A DNA stretch of 64,000 nucleotides from DATGFB01 sp032160545. Its GTDB lineage: Bacteria > Actinomycetota > Actinomycetes > Mycobacteriales > Jatrophihabitantaceae. The notes beneath the pieces were generated by a model. That model searched no databases and was not told the DNA's origin. It saw only the letters and a list, made by a program, of their open reading frames with translations. Position 1 is the stretch's first letter, and each line of letters begins with the position of its first letter. The position numbers and the translations under genes were made by a program. This document shows positions 25,087 through 33,151 of this stretch, in pieces. The DNA is taken from positions 1 through 64,000 of the forward strand of contig JAVHVN010000064.1 of NCBI GenBank assembly GCA_032160545.1, written 5' to 3'.

Positions 25087-25759
25087 GAGTCTCGGTATAC
25101 CCCTCTGCCGACGGGATGTCGAAGATGTGGCGCCCCACGATGTTGCGCACGATCGTCTTGCTCAGGTGCAGATCGGGCGTCGCCCGGCCGTAGGGATGCA
25201 CGTGTCCGTGCAGCAGCAACCTGGGGCGCAGCCGCTCCACCAGCCTGGGCAGCGCGCGAAAGCCGCGATGCGGCGGGTCCGCGGCGTCTCCGGTGCCGAG
25301 CGGCGGCGCGTGGGTGAGCAGGACATCGACCGGGCGGCCGTCGCGGGCACGCCAGGCCGCGGCGGCGCGTAACCGGCGAGCCCGCCAGGCGAACTGCCGG
25401 TCGGTGTACTGATTGGGCCCGTCGGTGTAGCGCAGGCTGCCGCCCAGCCCGGCGATGCGCAGGCCGGCGACGTCGAGCACGCGGCCGTCGGCGTTGGTCG
25501 CGCCGGCGGGCCACGGGGCTTCGGTCGGCAAGCCGGCGCGCAACGTCAGCCCGGCACGGGAGGACGTGTACCCCGACACGTCGGGATCATGGTTGCCCGG
25601 TACGAATACGGCGGGTACCTCGAGTCCCTCGACCAGGTGCTCGAGGTACCCGAACGGCAGATCGCCACAGGCGAGGATCAGATCGACGCCGTGGACCGGA
25701 TTCAGGTTGGCGTACAGGCCCTCGTCGACCTCGTCGGACACCGCGAGCACAAGGACCAC
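25058..25759 (-). CDS. Calcineurin-like metallophosphoesterase
   Basis: A 233-residue phosphoesterase. The metal motifs are present in order: GDLPFGY (about residue 32), PGNHD (about 54), LLTHAPPLG (about 148) and HGHVHPYG (about 184). The first motif (DxH) is degenerate: VLAVSDEVDEG has Asp9 and no following His, as in several small YfcE-relatives. It precedes the ParB-like gene with a 29-base overlap. Substrate unknown (cyclic nucleotide, phosphodiester or nucleic acid). Confidence 0.8.
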   Translation of the reverse strand: MVLVLAVSDEVDEGLYANLNPVHGVDLILACGDLPFGYLEHLVEGLEVPAVFVPGNHDPDVSGYTSSRAGLTLRAGLPTEAPWPAGATNADGRVLDVAGLRIAGLGGSLRYTDGPNQYTDRQFAWRARRLRAAAAWRARDGRPVDVLLTHAPPLGTGDAADPPHRGFRALPRLVERLRPRLLLHGHVHPYGRATPDLHLSKTIVRNIVGRHIFDIPSAEGYTETRAGNWLPES

Positions 25760-25777
25760 CTCTGCAGTGTGCTCCGA

Positions 25778-26161
25778 TCAGAGCAGCGTCATGCCTCGCA
25801 CGTCGAGACCGTTCGAGCGCAGGTCGTGTTCGGTGCGATAGATCTCGGCAAGGGGCACCTCCGCACCCGCGGGGACGGGAGGGGCAACTCCCAGCCTGCG
25901 GCACGCGGTGTCGAGGCGGTCGACGTACGCAGCGCGCACCGCCGCGAGGCGCACCCGCTTGCCGGGCAGTCCCGATGCCGCCTCGACGCGCTCGAGTTCG
26001 GCACGCAGCCGGCGCAGGTCGGCGGCCAGCTTCTCGAGGGGCTCTGGCGGCAGGGCGGGGCGCCGCCGCGAGAACCACCGCACGACCCGGCCCGCGAGCA
26101 CGATCGCATACCCGATCGCGGTCGGCAGCAGCACCACGGCGAGCAGTGCGAGCATGCTCAC
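25778..26161 (-). CDS. Small membrane-anchored protein, unknown function
   Basis: A 127-residue protein with one N-terminal membrane helix (about residues 4-24, LALLAVVLLPTAIGYAIVLAG), then a charged helical region (residues 40-95, LEKLAADLRRLRAELERVEA) that looks like a coiled coil. It starts at GTG 26161 or at the ATG two codons later. It lies just downstream of rho and 18 bases before the phosphoesterase, so the three genes 26161-24250 may be one unit. I do not recognise the family. Confidence 0.65.
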   Translation of the reverse strand: MSMLALLAVVLLPTAIGYAIVLAGRVVRWFSRRRPALPPEPLEKLAADLRRLRAELERVEAASGLPGKRVRLAAVRAAYVDRLDTACRRLGVAPPVPAGAEVPLAEIYRTEHDLRSNGLDVRGMTLL

Positions 26162-26200
26162 AGTGTGGGCTCCTGCCGAGGGGCGTTCAACCCCTGCGGG

Positions 26201-28141
26201 TCATTCCTGGCCGGGCGTGGTCTTCGCGATCTGCATGAGGAACTCGATATTGGTCCGGGTCTTCTTGAGCCGGTCGAGCAGCAGGTCGATGGCCTGCTGC
26301 GCCTCGAGGGCGTGCAGCACGCGCCGCAGCTTGATCGTCACGGCCAGCTCGTCCGGCGAGAGCAGGATCTCTTCCTTACGGGTCGAGGACTGGTCGACGT
26401 CGACGGCCGGGAACACGCGCTTGTCGGCGATCTTGCGATCGAGCTTGAGCTCGGCGTTACCGGTGCCCTTGAACTCCTCGAAGATGACGGTGTCACCCGC
26501 CGAGCCGGTCTCGACCAGCGCGGTGGCGAGGATCGTCAGCGACCCGCCGTTCTCGATGTTGCGTGCCGCGCCGAGGAAACGCTTCGGCGGGTAGAGCGCC
26601 GTGGAGTCGACGCCGCCGGACAGGATGCGGCCGCTGGCGGGTGCGCCCAGGTTGTAGGCACGGCCGAGGCGGGTGATCGAGTCGAGCAGGACGACGACGT
26701 CGTGGCCCATCTCGACCAGGCGCTTGGCCCGCTCGATCGACAGTTCGGCGACGGTGATGTGGTCCTGCGGGCGGCGGTCGAAGGTCGAGGCGATGACCTC
26801 GCCCTTGACCGAGCGCTGCATGTCGGTGACCTCTTCAGGGCGCTCGTCGATGAGCACGACCATGAGGTGGACCTCGGGGTTGTTCGTCGCGATCGCGTTG
26901 GCGATCGACTGCAGCACCATCGTCTTGCCGGCCTTCGGCGGCGAGACGATCAGCGCACGCTGGCCCTTGCCGATCGGCATGACGAGGTCGATGACGCGCG
27001 TGGTCAAGATGTGCGGCTCGGTCTCGAGGCGCAGCCGCTCCTGCGGGTACAGGGGCGTGAGCTTGGTGAACTCGATGCGGTTCTTCGACTGCTCGGGGTC
27101 TACGCCGTTGACGGTGTCGAGACGCACGAGCGGGTTGTACTTCTCGCGACGCTCGCCCACCTGCTGCTTCACGGCGCCGGTCACCGCGTCACCGCGGCGC
27201 AGACCGTAGCGGCGGACGTAGGAATTCGCGACGTAGATGTCCTCGGGACTCGCGAAGTAGCCGCTGGTACGGACGAACCAGGTGTTCTTGTCCTCGATCG
27301 CGTCGAGGATGCCCGCGACGGGCACGAGGACGTCGTCGTCGGAGACGGTCGGCTCGAGGTCGTTGTTGCCGGCGACCCCGCCCTGGCCGGGGACCCGATC
27401 GCGGTTGCGGCCGCGGCGGTCGCGATAGCGCCGGCCGCGGCGGCGGTTGCCGTCGTAGTCGTCCTCGTCCTGGCGGTTGTTCTGGTTCTGGCCGCCACCG
27501 GACTGGATGGTGTTGGCGCTCTGGCTGCCGGCGCCCTGGCCGCCGCTGCTCTGCGGGCGATTCTGGCGGTTGACCTCGCGGTTACCACCGTCGCGGTTGC
27601 CGCCGTCGCGTTCGCGGGTTGCGCCGTCGCGGCTCGCCGAGCGGCCACTGTCGGTGCGGCTGTCGGTGCCGGCGTCGGTGCGGCTGTCGGTGCTGTCGGT
27701 GCTCTCGGTGCGGCTGTCGGTGCGGGTGCCGGTGCGGGCGCCGGACCCGGCGGTGCTCCCGCCCCGGGGCGTACGGTCGCGGGTCTCGCCGCTCGCACGA
27801 TCGGCAGAACGGCTGCCTGTCGCCGGTGCGTCCTGCGCGGACGGCGCCGAGGCCGCATCGGCGGTGCGCCGGCCACGCTCGGAGCGCGCGCCGTTCTCGG
27901 TGGCCGTCGCGGTTGCGCCGCTGCGGGCGGTCTGGATCGCGGCGACCAGGTCGCTCTTCTTCATCTTGGTGGTGCTGATGCCCATACCGGCGGCGAGCTG
28001 CTGCAATTCAGGTAGCAGCATCGACGACAGTGAGCCCTTCTTGGTCGGGCGCTTGGCGGGGCCCGCCGTGTCGGCAGCCCCGGTGGCGTCGCCGGCCCGG
28101 TCGGGCGCGGTCGCAGGGGTCTGCTCGATGGTGTCTGTCAC
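26201..28141 (-). CDS. rho: Transcription termination factor Rho with long disordered insert
   Basis: A 646-residue hexameric RNA helicase that ends transcription. A Rho N-terminal helical domain (about residues 37-75, LSSMLLPELQQLAAGMGI) is followed by a low-complexity insert (about 80-255) rich in Arg, Asp, Ser, Thr, Gly, Asn and Gln, typical of actinobacterial Rho but here containing repeated TDSRT units. The RNA-binding domain (WFVRTSGYFASPEDIYV), the P-loop PPKAGKT (about 401-407), Walker B HDVVVLLDSITRLGRAYN and the C-terminal R-loop SGGVDSTALYPPKRFLGAARN are normal. Confidence 0.97.
   Translation of the reverse strand: MTDTIEQTPATAPDRAGDATGAADTAGPAKRPTKKGSLSSMLLPELQQLAAGMGISTTKMKKSDLVAAIQTARSGATATATENGARSERGRRTADAASAPSAQDAPATGSRSADRASGETRDRTPRGGSTAGSGARTGTRTDSRTESTDSTDSRTDAGTDSRTDSGRSASRDGATRERDGGNRDGGNREVNRQNRPQSSGGQGAGSQSANTIQSGGGQNQNNRQDEDDYDGNRRRGRRYRDRRGRNRDRVPGQGGVAGNNDLEPTVSDDDVLVPVAGILDAIEDKNTWFVRTSGYFASPEDIYVANSYVRRYGLRRGDAVTGAVKQQVGERREKYNPLVRLDTVNGVDPEQSKNRIEFTKLTPLYPQERLRLETEPHILTTRVIDLVMPIGKGQRALIVSPPKAGKTMVLQSIANAIATNNPEVHLMVVLIDERPEEVTDMQRSVKGEVIASTFDRRPQDHITVAELSIERAKRLVEMGHDVVVLLDSITRLGRAYNLGAPASGRILSGGVDSTALYPPKRFLGAARNIENGGSLTILATALVETGSAGDTVIFEEFKGTGNAELKLDRKIADKRVFPAVDVDQSSTRKEEILLSPDELAVTIKLRRVLHALEAQQAIDLLLDRLKKTRTNIEFLMQIAKTTPGQE
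27645..27750 (-). repeat. Short tandem repeat in rho encoding TDSRT units
   Basis: Repeated GGTGCGGCTGTCGGT-type units on the plus strand. Read on the minus strand they give TRTDSRTESTDSTDSRTDAGTDSRTDSG, that is, irregular copies of TDSRT or TDS. The stretch lies in the disordered insert of Rho and stays in frame. Such 15-base and 9-base repeats can slip, so length may vary between strains. Confidence 0.7.
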
Positions 28142-28458
28142 GGTGATGTCGGATCCTTCCGAAGGTGATCGTGCGCGATGGTTACGCAGCGCGACCGGTG
28201 CAGCGGGTCACAACTCGCGATCCGCTTGGTCCACTTCTCCTGGGAAAAGTGCCCTGGGAGAGAGTGGAGAAAGCCAGCGTCCCGGCTGCGACGTCGAGCA
28301 TCTCTGATGCGTCGGCAACGGGGGCCGGTGCTCACCAGGAATCGGTGGCGCCTGGACTGACGTAGTGAGCGTAGACGCTGAATACACGCACAGCAACACC
28401 GAAGATCCCCCCGCGTGTTCCCGGCCGCAGCGCCCGATTCGGACTTCGTCCGGAAAAC
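28142..28458 (-). promoter_or_regulatory. 317-base rho leader and promoter region
   Basis: This gap between thrB and rho (both minus strand) holds the rho promoter and a long leader. The clearest element is a stem of two 5-bp blocks, CCACT/AGTGG and TCTCC/GGAGA, at 28231-28267, with a one-base bulge and 16-base loop, about 90 bases upstream of the rho start codon. Rho genes are often autoregulated through their leaders. No small gene is convincing here. Confidence 0.45.
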
Positions 28459-29361
28459 TCAGGTGGCGTGCGTCACCACCCTGGCGCCGTGCGGCAGCAC
28501 CGCCGCATGGTGCACCCGCCACCCCTCCGGAGCTGCGCGACCGGCACGATCGGCTTGGGCGGCGTCGTGGGCGAGGGCGAGCACGGTGGGTCCTGCGCCG
28601 GAAATCACCGCGGCGATCCCCTCGGCGCGCAATGTGCGCACGAGTTCGGCGCTGCGCGGCATCGCCGGCTCGCGGTACGCCTGGTGCAGGCGATCCTCGG
28701 TCGCGGGTAACAGGGCACCGGTCGCCCCCGTCAGTGCCGCCACGAGCAGCGCCGAACGCCCGGCGGCGAAGGCGGCGTCGGCGTGCGGAACCGTCGCGGG
28801 CAGCAGTCCCCGTGCGACCTCGGTCGACGCGGTGAACGGCGGGACGAACGCGACCGGACGGACTGCCGCGTCGACCTGCAGCCGCACGGCGTGCACGGAG
28901 CCGTCGCTCCAGGCGATGGTGAGACCGCCGAGCAGGCACGCGGCGACGTTGTCGGGATGCCCCTCGATCGCCGAGGCCAGCGCGAGCACCTCGGCGTCGG
29001 GCAGGGTCGCGGCACCGCCGGACAGCTCGCGGGCGAGCAGCAACCCGGCGACGATGGCCGCGGCCGACGAGCCGAGCCCGCGGCTGTGCGGGATCCGGTT
29101 CGTGCACGACAGGGCGAGCCCCGCGGGCCGGGCACCCGTCCGTTCGAAGCCCGCGCGCATGGCCCGGACCACGAGGTGCGACTCGTCCCGCGGGACGTCC
29201 GTGCCTTCCCCGGATACCTCGACGACGAGGCCGCCGTCGGTGACCCGGGCCTGGAGGTCGTCCACGAGGTCGAGGGCCAGGCCGAGGGCGTCGAAGCCCG
29301 GACCGAGGTTGGCACTGGTGGCCGGCACCCGGACGCGAACGGCCGGATCGACGAACGACAT
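28459..29361 (-). CDS. thrB: Homoserine kinase
   Basis: A 300-residue GHMP-family kinase that phosphorylates L-homoserine with ATP, the fourth step of threonine synthesis. The N-terminal RVRVPATSANLGPGFDALG, the ATP loop PHSRGLGSSAAAIVAG and the C-terminal AAVISGAGPTVLAL are the three GHMP motifs. The ATG at 29361 is 5 bases after thrC. Earlier in-frame residues are shadow of thrC. Confidence 0.96.
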   Translation of the reverse strand: MSFVDPAVRVRVPATSANLGPGFDALGLALDLVDDLQARVTDGGLVVEVSGEGTDVPRDESHLVVRAMRAGFERTGARPAGLALSCTNRIPHSRGLGSSAAAIVAGLLLARELSGGAATLPDAEVLALASAIEGHPDNVAACLLGGLTIAWSDGSVHAVRLQVDAAVRPVAFVPPFTASTEVARGLLPATVPHADAAFAAGRSALLVAALTGATGALLPATEDRLHQAYREPAMPRSAELVRTLRAEGIAAVISGAGPTVLALAHDAAQADRAGRAAPEGWRVHHAAVLPHGARVVTHAT

Positions 29362-29366
29362 GCCGC

Positions 29367-30443
29367 TCAGCCGAGGCCGAGGTGCGCGGCCGCGGCTGCA
29401 GCGTCGACCGGAACGGTGATCGGCTTCGGCGCGCCGGAGATCGCCCATTCGGGGTCCTTGAGGCCATTGCCGGTCACCGTGCACACCACCGTCGAGCCGC
29501 GCGGGATCTTGCCGTCGGCCGCGGTCATCAGCAGCCCCGCGATGCTGGCCGCGGACGCCGGTTCCACGAACACGGCTTCGGTGCGCGCGACGAGCCGGTA
29601 TGCCTCGAGGATCTGCTTGTCGGTGACGGCCGCGATGAGACCGTTCGACTCGTCGCGGGCCTGCTCGGCGAACGTCCACGACGCGGGATTGCCGATGCGG
29701 ATCGCGGTGGCGATCGTCATGGGGGCCGCCACGGGCGCGCCGTTCACGATCGGCGCCGCACCGGCCGCCTGGAAGCCGAACATGCGCGGAGTCGATCCGA
29801 CGACGCGGTCATCGGCATACTCGACATATCCCCTCCAGTACGCCGTGATGTTGCCGGCGTTGCCGACCGGGATGCAGTGCACGTCGGGTGCGCGGCCGAG
29901 CTGGTCGCAGATCTCGAACGCCGCGGTCTTCTGACCGTCGAGCCGGAACGGGTTGACCGAGTTGACCAGCGCCACCGGGTAGTCGACGGCGAGCTTCTGC
30001 GCGAGTTCGAGGCAGTCGTCGAAGTTGCCGTCGACCTGCAGCAGGCGCGCCCCGTGGACGAGCGCCTGCGCCATCTTGCCGAGGGCGATCTTGCCCTGCG
30101 GGACGAGCACGGCGCAGGTCATCCCGGCGCGCACGGCGTACGCAGCCGCGCTCGCGGAGGTGTTGCCGGTCGAGGCGCAGATGACGGCCCGGGCACCGTT
30201 CTCGGCGGCCTTCGAGATGGCCATCGTCATGCCGCGGTCCTTGAACGACCCGGTCGGGTTCGCTCCCTCGACCTTCAGGTACACCTCGCAACCGGTGCGT
30301 CCGGACAGCCCGTGCGCGGGAACGAGGGGGGTGCCGCCCTCGAAGAGCGTCACCACCGGGGTCGCTTCGGAAACCGGCAACCGGTCCCGGAACGCCTCGA
30401 TGAGACCAGGCCAGGCCGCGTACGAACCCACTCGCGACATCAT
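29367..30443 (-). CDS. thrC: Threonine synthase
   Basis: A 358-residue PLP enzyme converting O-phospho-L-homoserine to L-threonine. The PLP-binding lysine is in NPTGSFKDRGM (about residue 70). The phosphate-binding cup, STGNTSASAAAYA, and the C-terminal VCTVTGNGLKDP are present. This is the short, bacterial class. The ATG overlaps the hom stop by 4 bases. Confidence 0.96.
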   Translation of the reverse strand: MMSRVGSYAAWPGLIEAFRDRLPVSEATPVVTLFEGGTPLVPAHGLSGRTGCEVYLKVEGANPTGSFKDRGMTMAISKAAENGARAVICASTGNTSASAAAYAVRAGMTCAVLVPQGKIALGKMAQALVHGARLLQVDGNFDDCLELAQKLAVDYPVALVNSVNPFRLDGQKTAAFEICDQLGRAPDVHCIPVGNAGNITAYWRGYVEYADDRVVGSTPRMFGFQAAGAAPIVNGAPVAAPMTIATAIRIGNPASWTFAEQARDESNGLIAAVTDKQILEAYRLVARTEAVFVEPASAASIAGLLMTAADGKIPRGSTVVCTVTGNGLKDPEWAISGAPKPITVPVDAAAAAAHLGLG

Positions 30444-31738
30444 TCGCTGGCCATGCCCTCGACCCGCATCACACTTGCCACCCGCCGGACGAACGACAGT
30501 GCCGCCAGCTGAGTCACCGTGTCAGCCAGCGCGGCGTCCGATGCAGTGTGGGTGACGAGCACCAGGGTGGCGGCGTCACCGCGTCCCTCCTGCCGCACGG
30601 TCTGGATGCTGACGCCGTGCTCGGCGAAGGCGCTCGCGACACCGGCGAGCACGCCGGGCTGGTCGGACACGTCGAGTGCGACGTGGTAGCGCGTGGCCAC
30701 CTGGCCTATCGGTTGCACCGGCAGCTCGGCGTAGGCACTCTCGCCGGCGCCGCGCGCGCCCCGCAGCCTGTTGCGGGCGACCGCGACGAGATCGCCGAGG
30801 ACCGCACTGGCGGTCGGGGCGCCGCCGGCACCGCGGCCGTAGAACATCAGGGAGCCCGCAGCCTCGGCATCGATGAACACCGCGTTGAACGCGTCGCCCA
30901 CGCCGGCGAGCGGGTGCGTGCGCGGGATCATCGCGGGATGCACGCGCACGGCCACGCTCTCAGCGCCGTTCGCCGTGGTGCGTTCGCAGATCGCGAGCAG
31001 CTTGATCGTGCAGTCCATTGCGTTCGCGCTCGCCATGTCGGCGGCGGTGACCTCGCCGATGCCCTCGCGGTAGACGTCCGACGCGGTGACTCGGGTGTGG
31101 AAGGCGAGACCGGCGAGGATCGCTGCCTTCGCCGCTGCGTCGTAGCCGTCGACGTCGGCCGTCGGGTCGGCTTCGGCGTAGCCGAGCGAGGTGGCCTCGG
31201 CGAGCGCCTCGTCGAACCCGGCGCCGGTCGCGTCCATGCGGGAAAGGATGAAGTTCGTGGTGCCGTTCACGATGCCCATCACCCGCGTGATGCGGTCGCC
31301 GGCGAGCGATTCGCGCAACGGGCGCAGCAGCGGGATCGCACCGGCGACCGCGGCCTCGTAGTACAGGTCGACGCCGGCGTGCGCTGCCGCGTCGTGCAGG
31401 GCCGCGCCGTCCTCGGCTAGCAGCGCCTTGTTGGCGCTGACGACGCTCTTGCCGCTGCGCAGTGCCGACAGCAGCAGGCCGCGCACGGGCTCGATGCCGC
31501 CGATGACCTCGACGACCAGGTCGATGTCGTCGCGGTCGACCAACGCCTGCGCGTCGGTCGTCAGCAGTTCTGGCTTCACGTCGGTGTGCCGGGCCGGCCG
31601 CCGAACGGCGACGCCGGCGAGTTCGAGCGGCGCGCCGACACGGGCAGCCAGGTCGTCGGCCTGCTCGTCGAGCAGCCGTACGACGTGCGAGCCCACGGCG
31701 CCACAGCCCAGCAGGGCCACGCGCAGCGGAGCGGTCAT
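30440..31738 (-). CDS. hom: Homoserine dehydrogenase
   Basis: A 432-residue NAD(P)-dependent enzyme reducing aspartate-4-semialdehyde to homoserine. It has an N-terminal Rossmann fold (VALLGCGAVGSHVV), the catalytic core (VMGIVNGTTNFILSRM, GYAEADPTADVDGYDAAAKAAILA) and a C-terminal ACT domain from about residue 345 (YHVALDVSDQPGVLAGVASAFAEHGVSI) that gives feedback control by threonine in related enzymes. I start at the ATG at 31738, which overlaps the lysA stop by 4 bases, rather than the ATG five codons earlier. Confidence 0.96.
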   Translation of the reverse strand: MTAPLRVALLGCGAVGSHVVRLLDEQADDLAARVGAPLELAGVAVRRPARHTDVKPELLTTDAQALVDRDDIDLVVEVIGGIEPVRGLLLSALRSGKSVVSANKALLAEDGAALHDAAAHAGVDLYYEAAVAGAIPLLRPLRESLAGDRITRVMGIVNGTTNFILSRMDATGAGFDEALAEATSLGYAEADPTADVDGYDAAAKAAILAGLAFHTRVTASDVYREGIGEVTAADMASANAMDCTIKLLAICERTTANGAESVAVRVHPAMIPRTHPLAGVGDAFNAVFIDAEAAGSLMFYGRGAGGAPTASAVLGDLVAVARNRLRGARGAGESAYAELPVQPIGQVATRYHVALDVSDQPGVLAGVASAFAEHGVSIQTVRQEGRGDAATLVLVTHTASDAALADTVTQLAALSFVRRVASVMRVEGMASE

Positions 31739-33147
31739 GAGTCCACGGTCCAATCGACGTCCAGGCGGAGGAGATCGTCCTCGGTCTCACGCCGCACGAT
31801 GACACGCGCCACGCCGCCGCGTACAGCCACCACGGGCGGGCGTGGCACGTGGTTGTAGTTGCTGGCCATGCTGCGGCAGTACGCGCCGGTCGCTGCGACC
31901 GCGACGAGGTCGCCGGCCGCGACGTCACCGGGCAGCCACGCGTCACGCACGACGATGTCGCCGCTCTCGCAGTGCTTGCCCACGATTCTCGACAACCGCG
32001 GCGCGACGTCGGACTCCCGGTTCGCCAGCACACAGGTGTACTCGGCGTCGTACAGCGCGGTGCGGATGTTGTCGCTCATGCCACCGTCGACCGAGACGTA
32101 GCTGCGTGCCAGTCCCCCGTCGAGCGACACCTCCTTGACGGTGCCGACCTCGTAGACCGTGACGGCGCAGGGCCCGACGATCGCACGGCCCGGCTCGACT
32201 GCGAGGCGCGGCATCGGCAGCCCCGCCGCGTCGCACTCGCGTTCGACGATCGAAATCAACCGCTCGAGCGTCTGCTTCGGCGTCTCGGGGTCGTCACTGC
32301 TGACGTACGCGATACCCAGGCCGCCGCCGAGGTTGATCTCGGGCACCGCCACGCCGTGCGTGGCACGGATCGCAGCGGCCACGCCGACCACGCGGTGCGC
32401 CGCCACCTCGAAACCGGAGGTGTCGAAGATCTGGGAGCCGATGTGCGAGTGCAGGCCCCCGAACTCGAGCGAGTCGCGGGCCAGGACGTCGGCAACCGCC
32501 TGCTCGGCCACGCCGTCACGCAACGAGAACCCGAACTTCTGGTCCTCGTGCGCCGTCGCAATGAATTCGTGCGTGTGCGCCTCGACCCCGACCGTGACCC
32601 GCACGAGCACCCGCTGCCGCACGCCGCGCGCGGCCGCGATCTCGGCGAGCCGCTCGATCTCGGTGAAGGAGTCCAGCACCACGTGCCCGACGCGGGCATC
32701 GACCGCCCGAGCCAGCTCGGCAGCGGACTTGTTGTTGCCGTGCACCCCGATGCGCTCGGCGGGAAAGTCCGCGGCCAGCGCGACCGCCAGCTCGCCACCC
32801 GTGCAGACGTCCAGGCCCAGACCCTCGTCGGCGATCCAGCGCGCCACTGCGCGGCAGAGAAACGCCTTGCCGGCGTAGTACACCGAGACACCGCCGAACG
32901 CCGCGGCGTAGGCACGCGCCCGCTCGCGGAGATCCTGCTCGTCCAGGATGAACGCGGGCGTGCCGTGCTCGGCCGCCAGCCGGCTGACCGCGGCGCCGCC
33001 GATGTGCAGCACCCCGTCGACCCGCGTTGCGGACGACGGCCAGATCGCGGCGTCGAGACCGTTGACGTCCTCCGGCGCGCCGGCGACGTGCGTCTCGGCG
33101 ATGACGCCCCCGTGCTTCGGTCCGGCGGGGTGGGCGGAGCGGCTCAC
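31735..33147 (-). CDS. lysA: Diaminopimelate decarboxylase
   Basis: A 470-residue PLP enzyme that makes L-lysine from meso-diaminopimelate. The PLP lysine is in VYYAGKAFLC, the glycine-rich phosphate loop in EINLGGGLGIAY, and the substrate Cys-Glu in VGKHCESGD. The GTG at 33147, 4 bases after the argS stop, gives a protein about 20 residues longer than mycobacterial LysA; a later start is possible because the first 30 residues are not conserved. It is translationally coupled to hom downstream. Confidence 0.94.
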   Translation of the reverse strand: MSRSAHPAGPKHGGVIAETHVAGAPEDVNGLDAAIWPSSATRVDGVLHIGGAAVSRLAAEHGTPAFILDEQDLRERARAYAAAFGGVSVYYAGKAFLCRAVARWIADEGLGLDVCTGGELAVALAADFPAERIGVHGNNKSAAELARAVDARVGHVVLDSFTEIERLAEIAAARGVRQRVLVRVTVGVEAHTHEFIATAHEDQKFGFSLRDGVAEQAVADVLARDSLEFGGLHSHIGSQIFDTSGFEVAAHRVVGVAAAIRATHGVAVPEINLGGGLGIAYVSSDDPETPKQTLERLISIVERECDAAGLPMPRLAVEPGRAIVGPCAVTVYEVGTVKEVSLDGGLARSYVSVDGGMSDNIRTALYDAEYTCVLANRESDVAPRLSRIVGKHCESGDIVVRDAWLPGDVAAGDLVAVAATGAYCRSMASNYNHVPRPPVVAVRGGVARVIVRRETEDDLLRLDVDWTVDS

Positions 33148-33151
33148 GTGA

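Noticed and set aside
27645..27750. Possible CRISPR-like array
   Set aside because: The repeats are short, unevenly spaced, in frame inside rho, and without unique spacers.
25589..28015. Plus-strand open frame of 808 codons over rho
   Set aside because: Antisense to the well-recognised rho gene; low-complexity Val/Ala/Gly runs mirror Rho's disordered insert.
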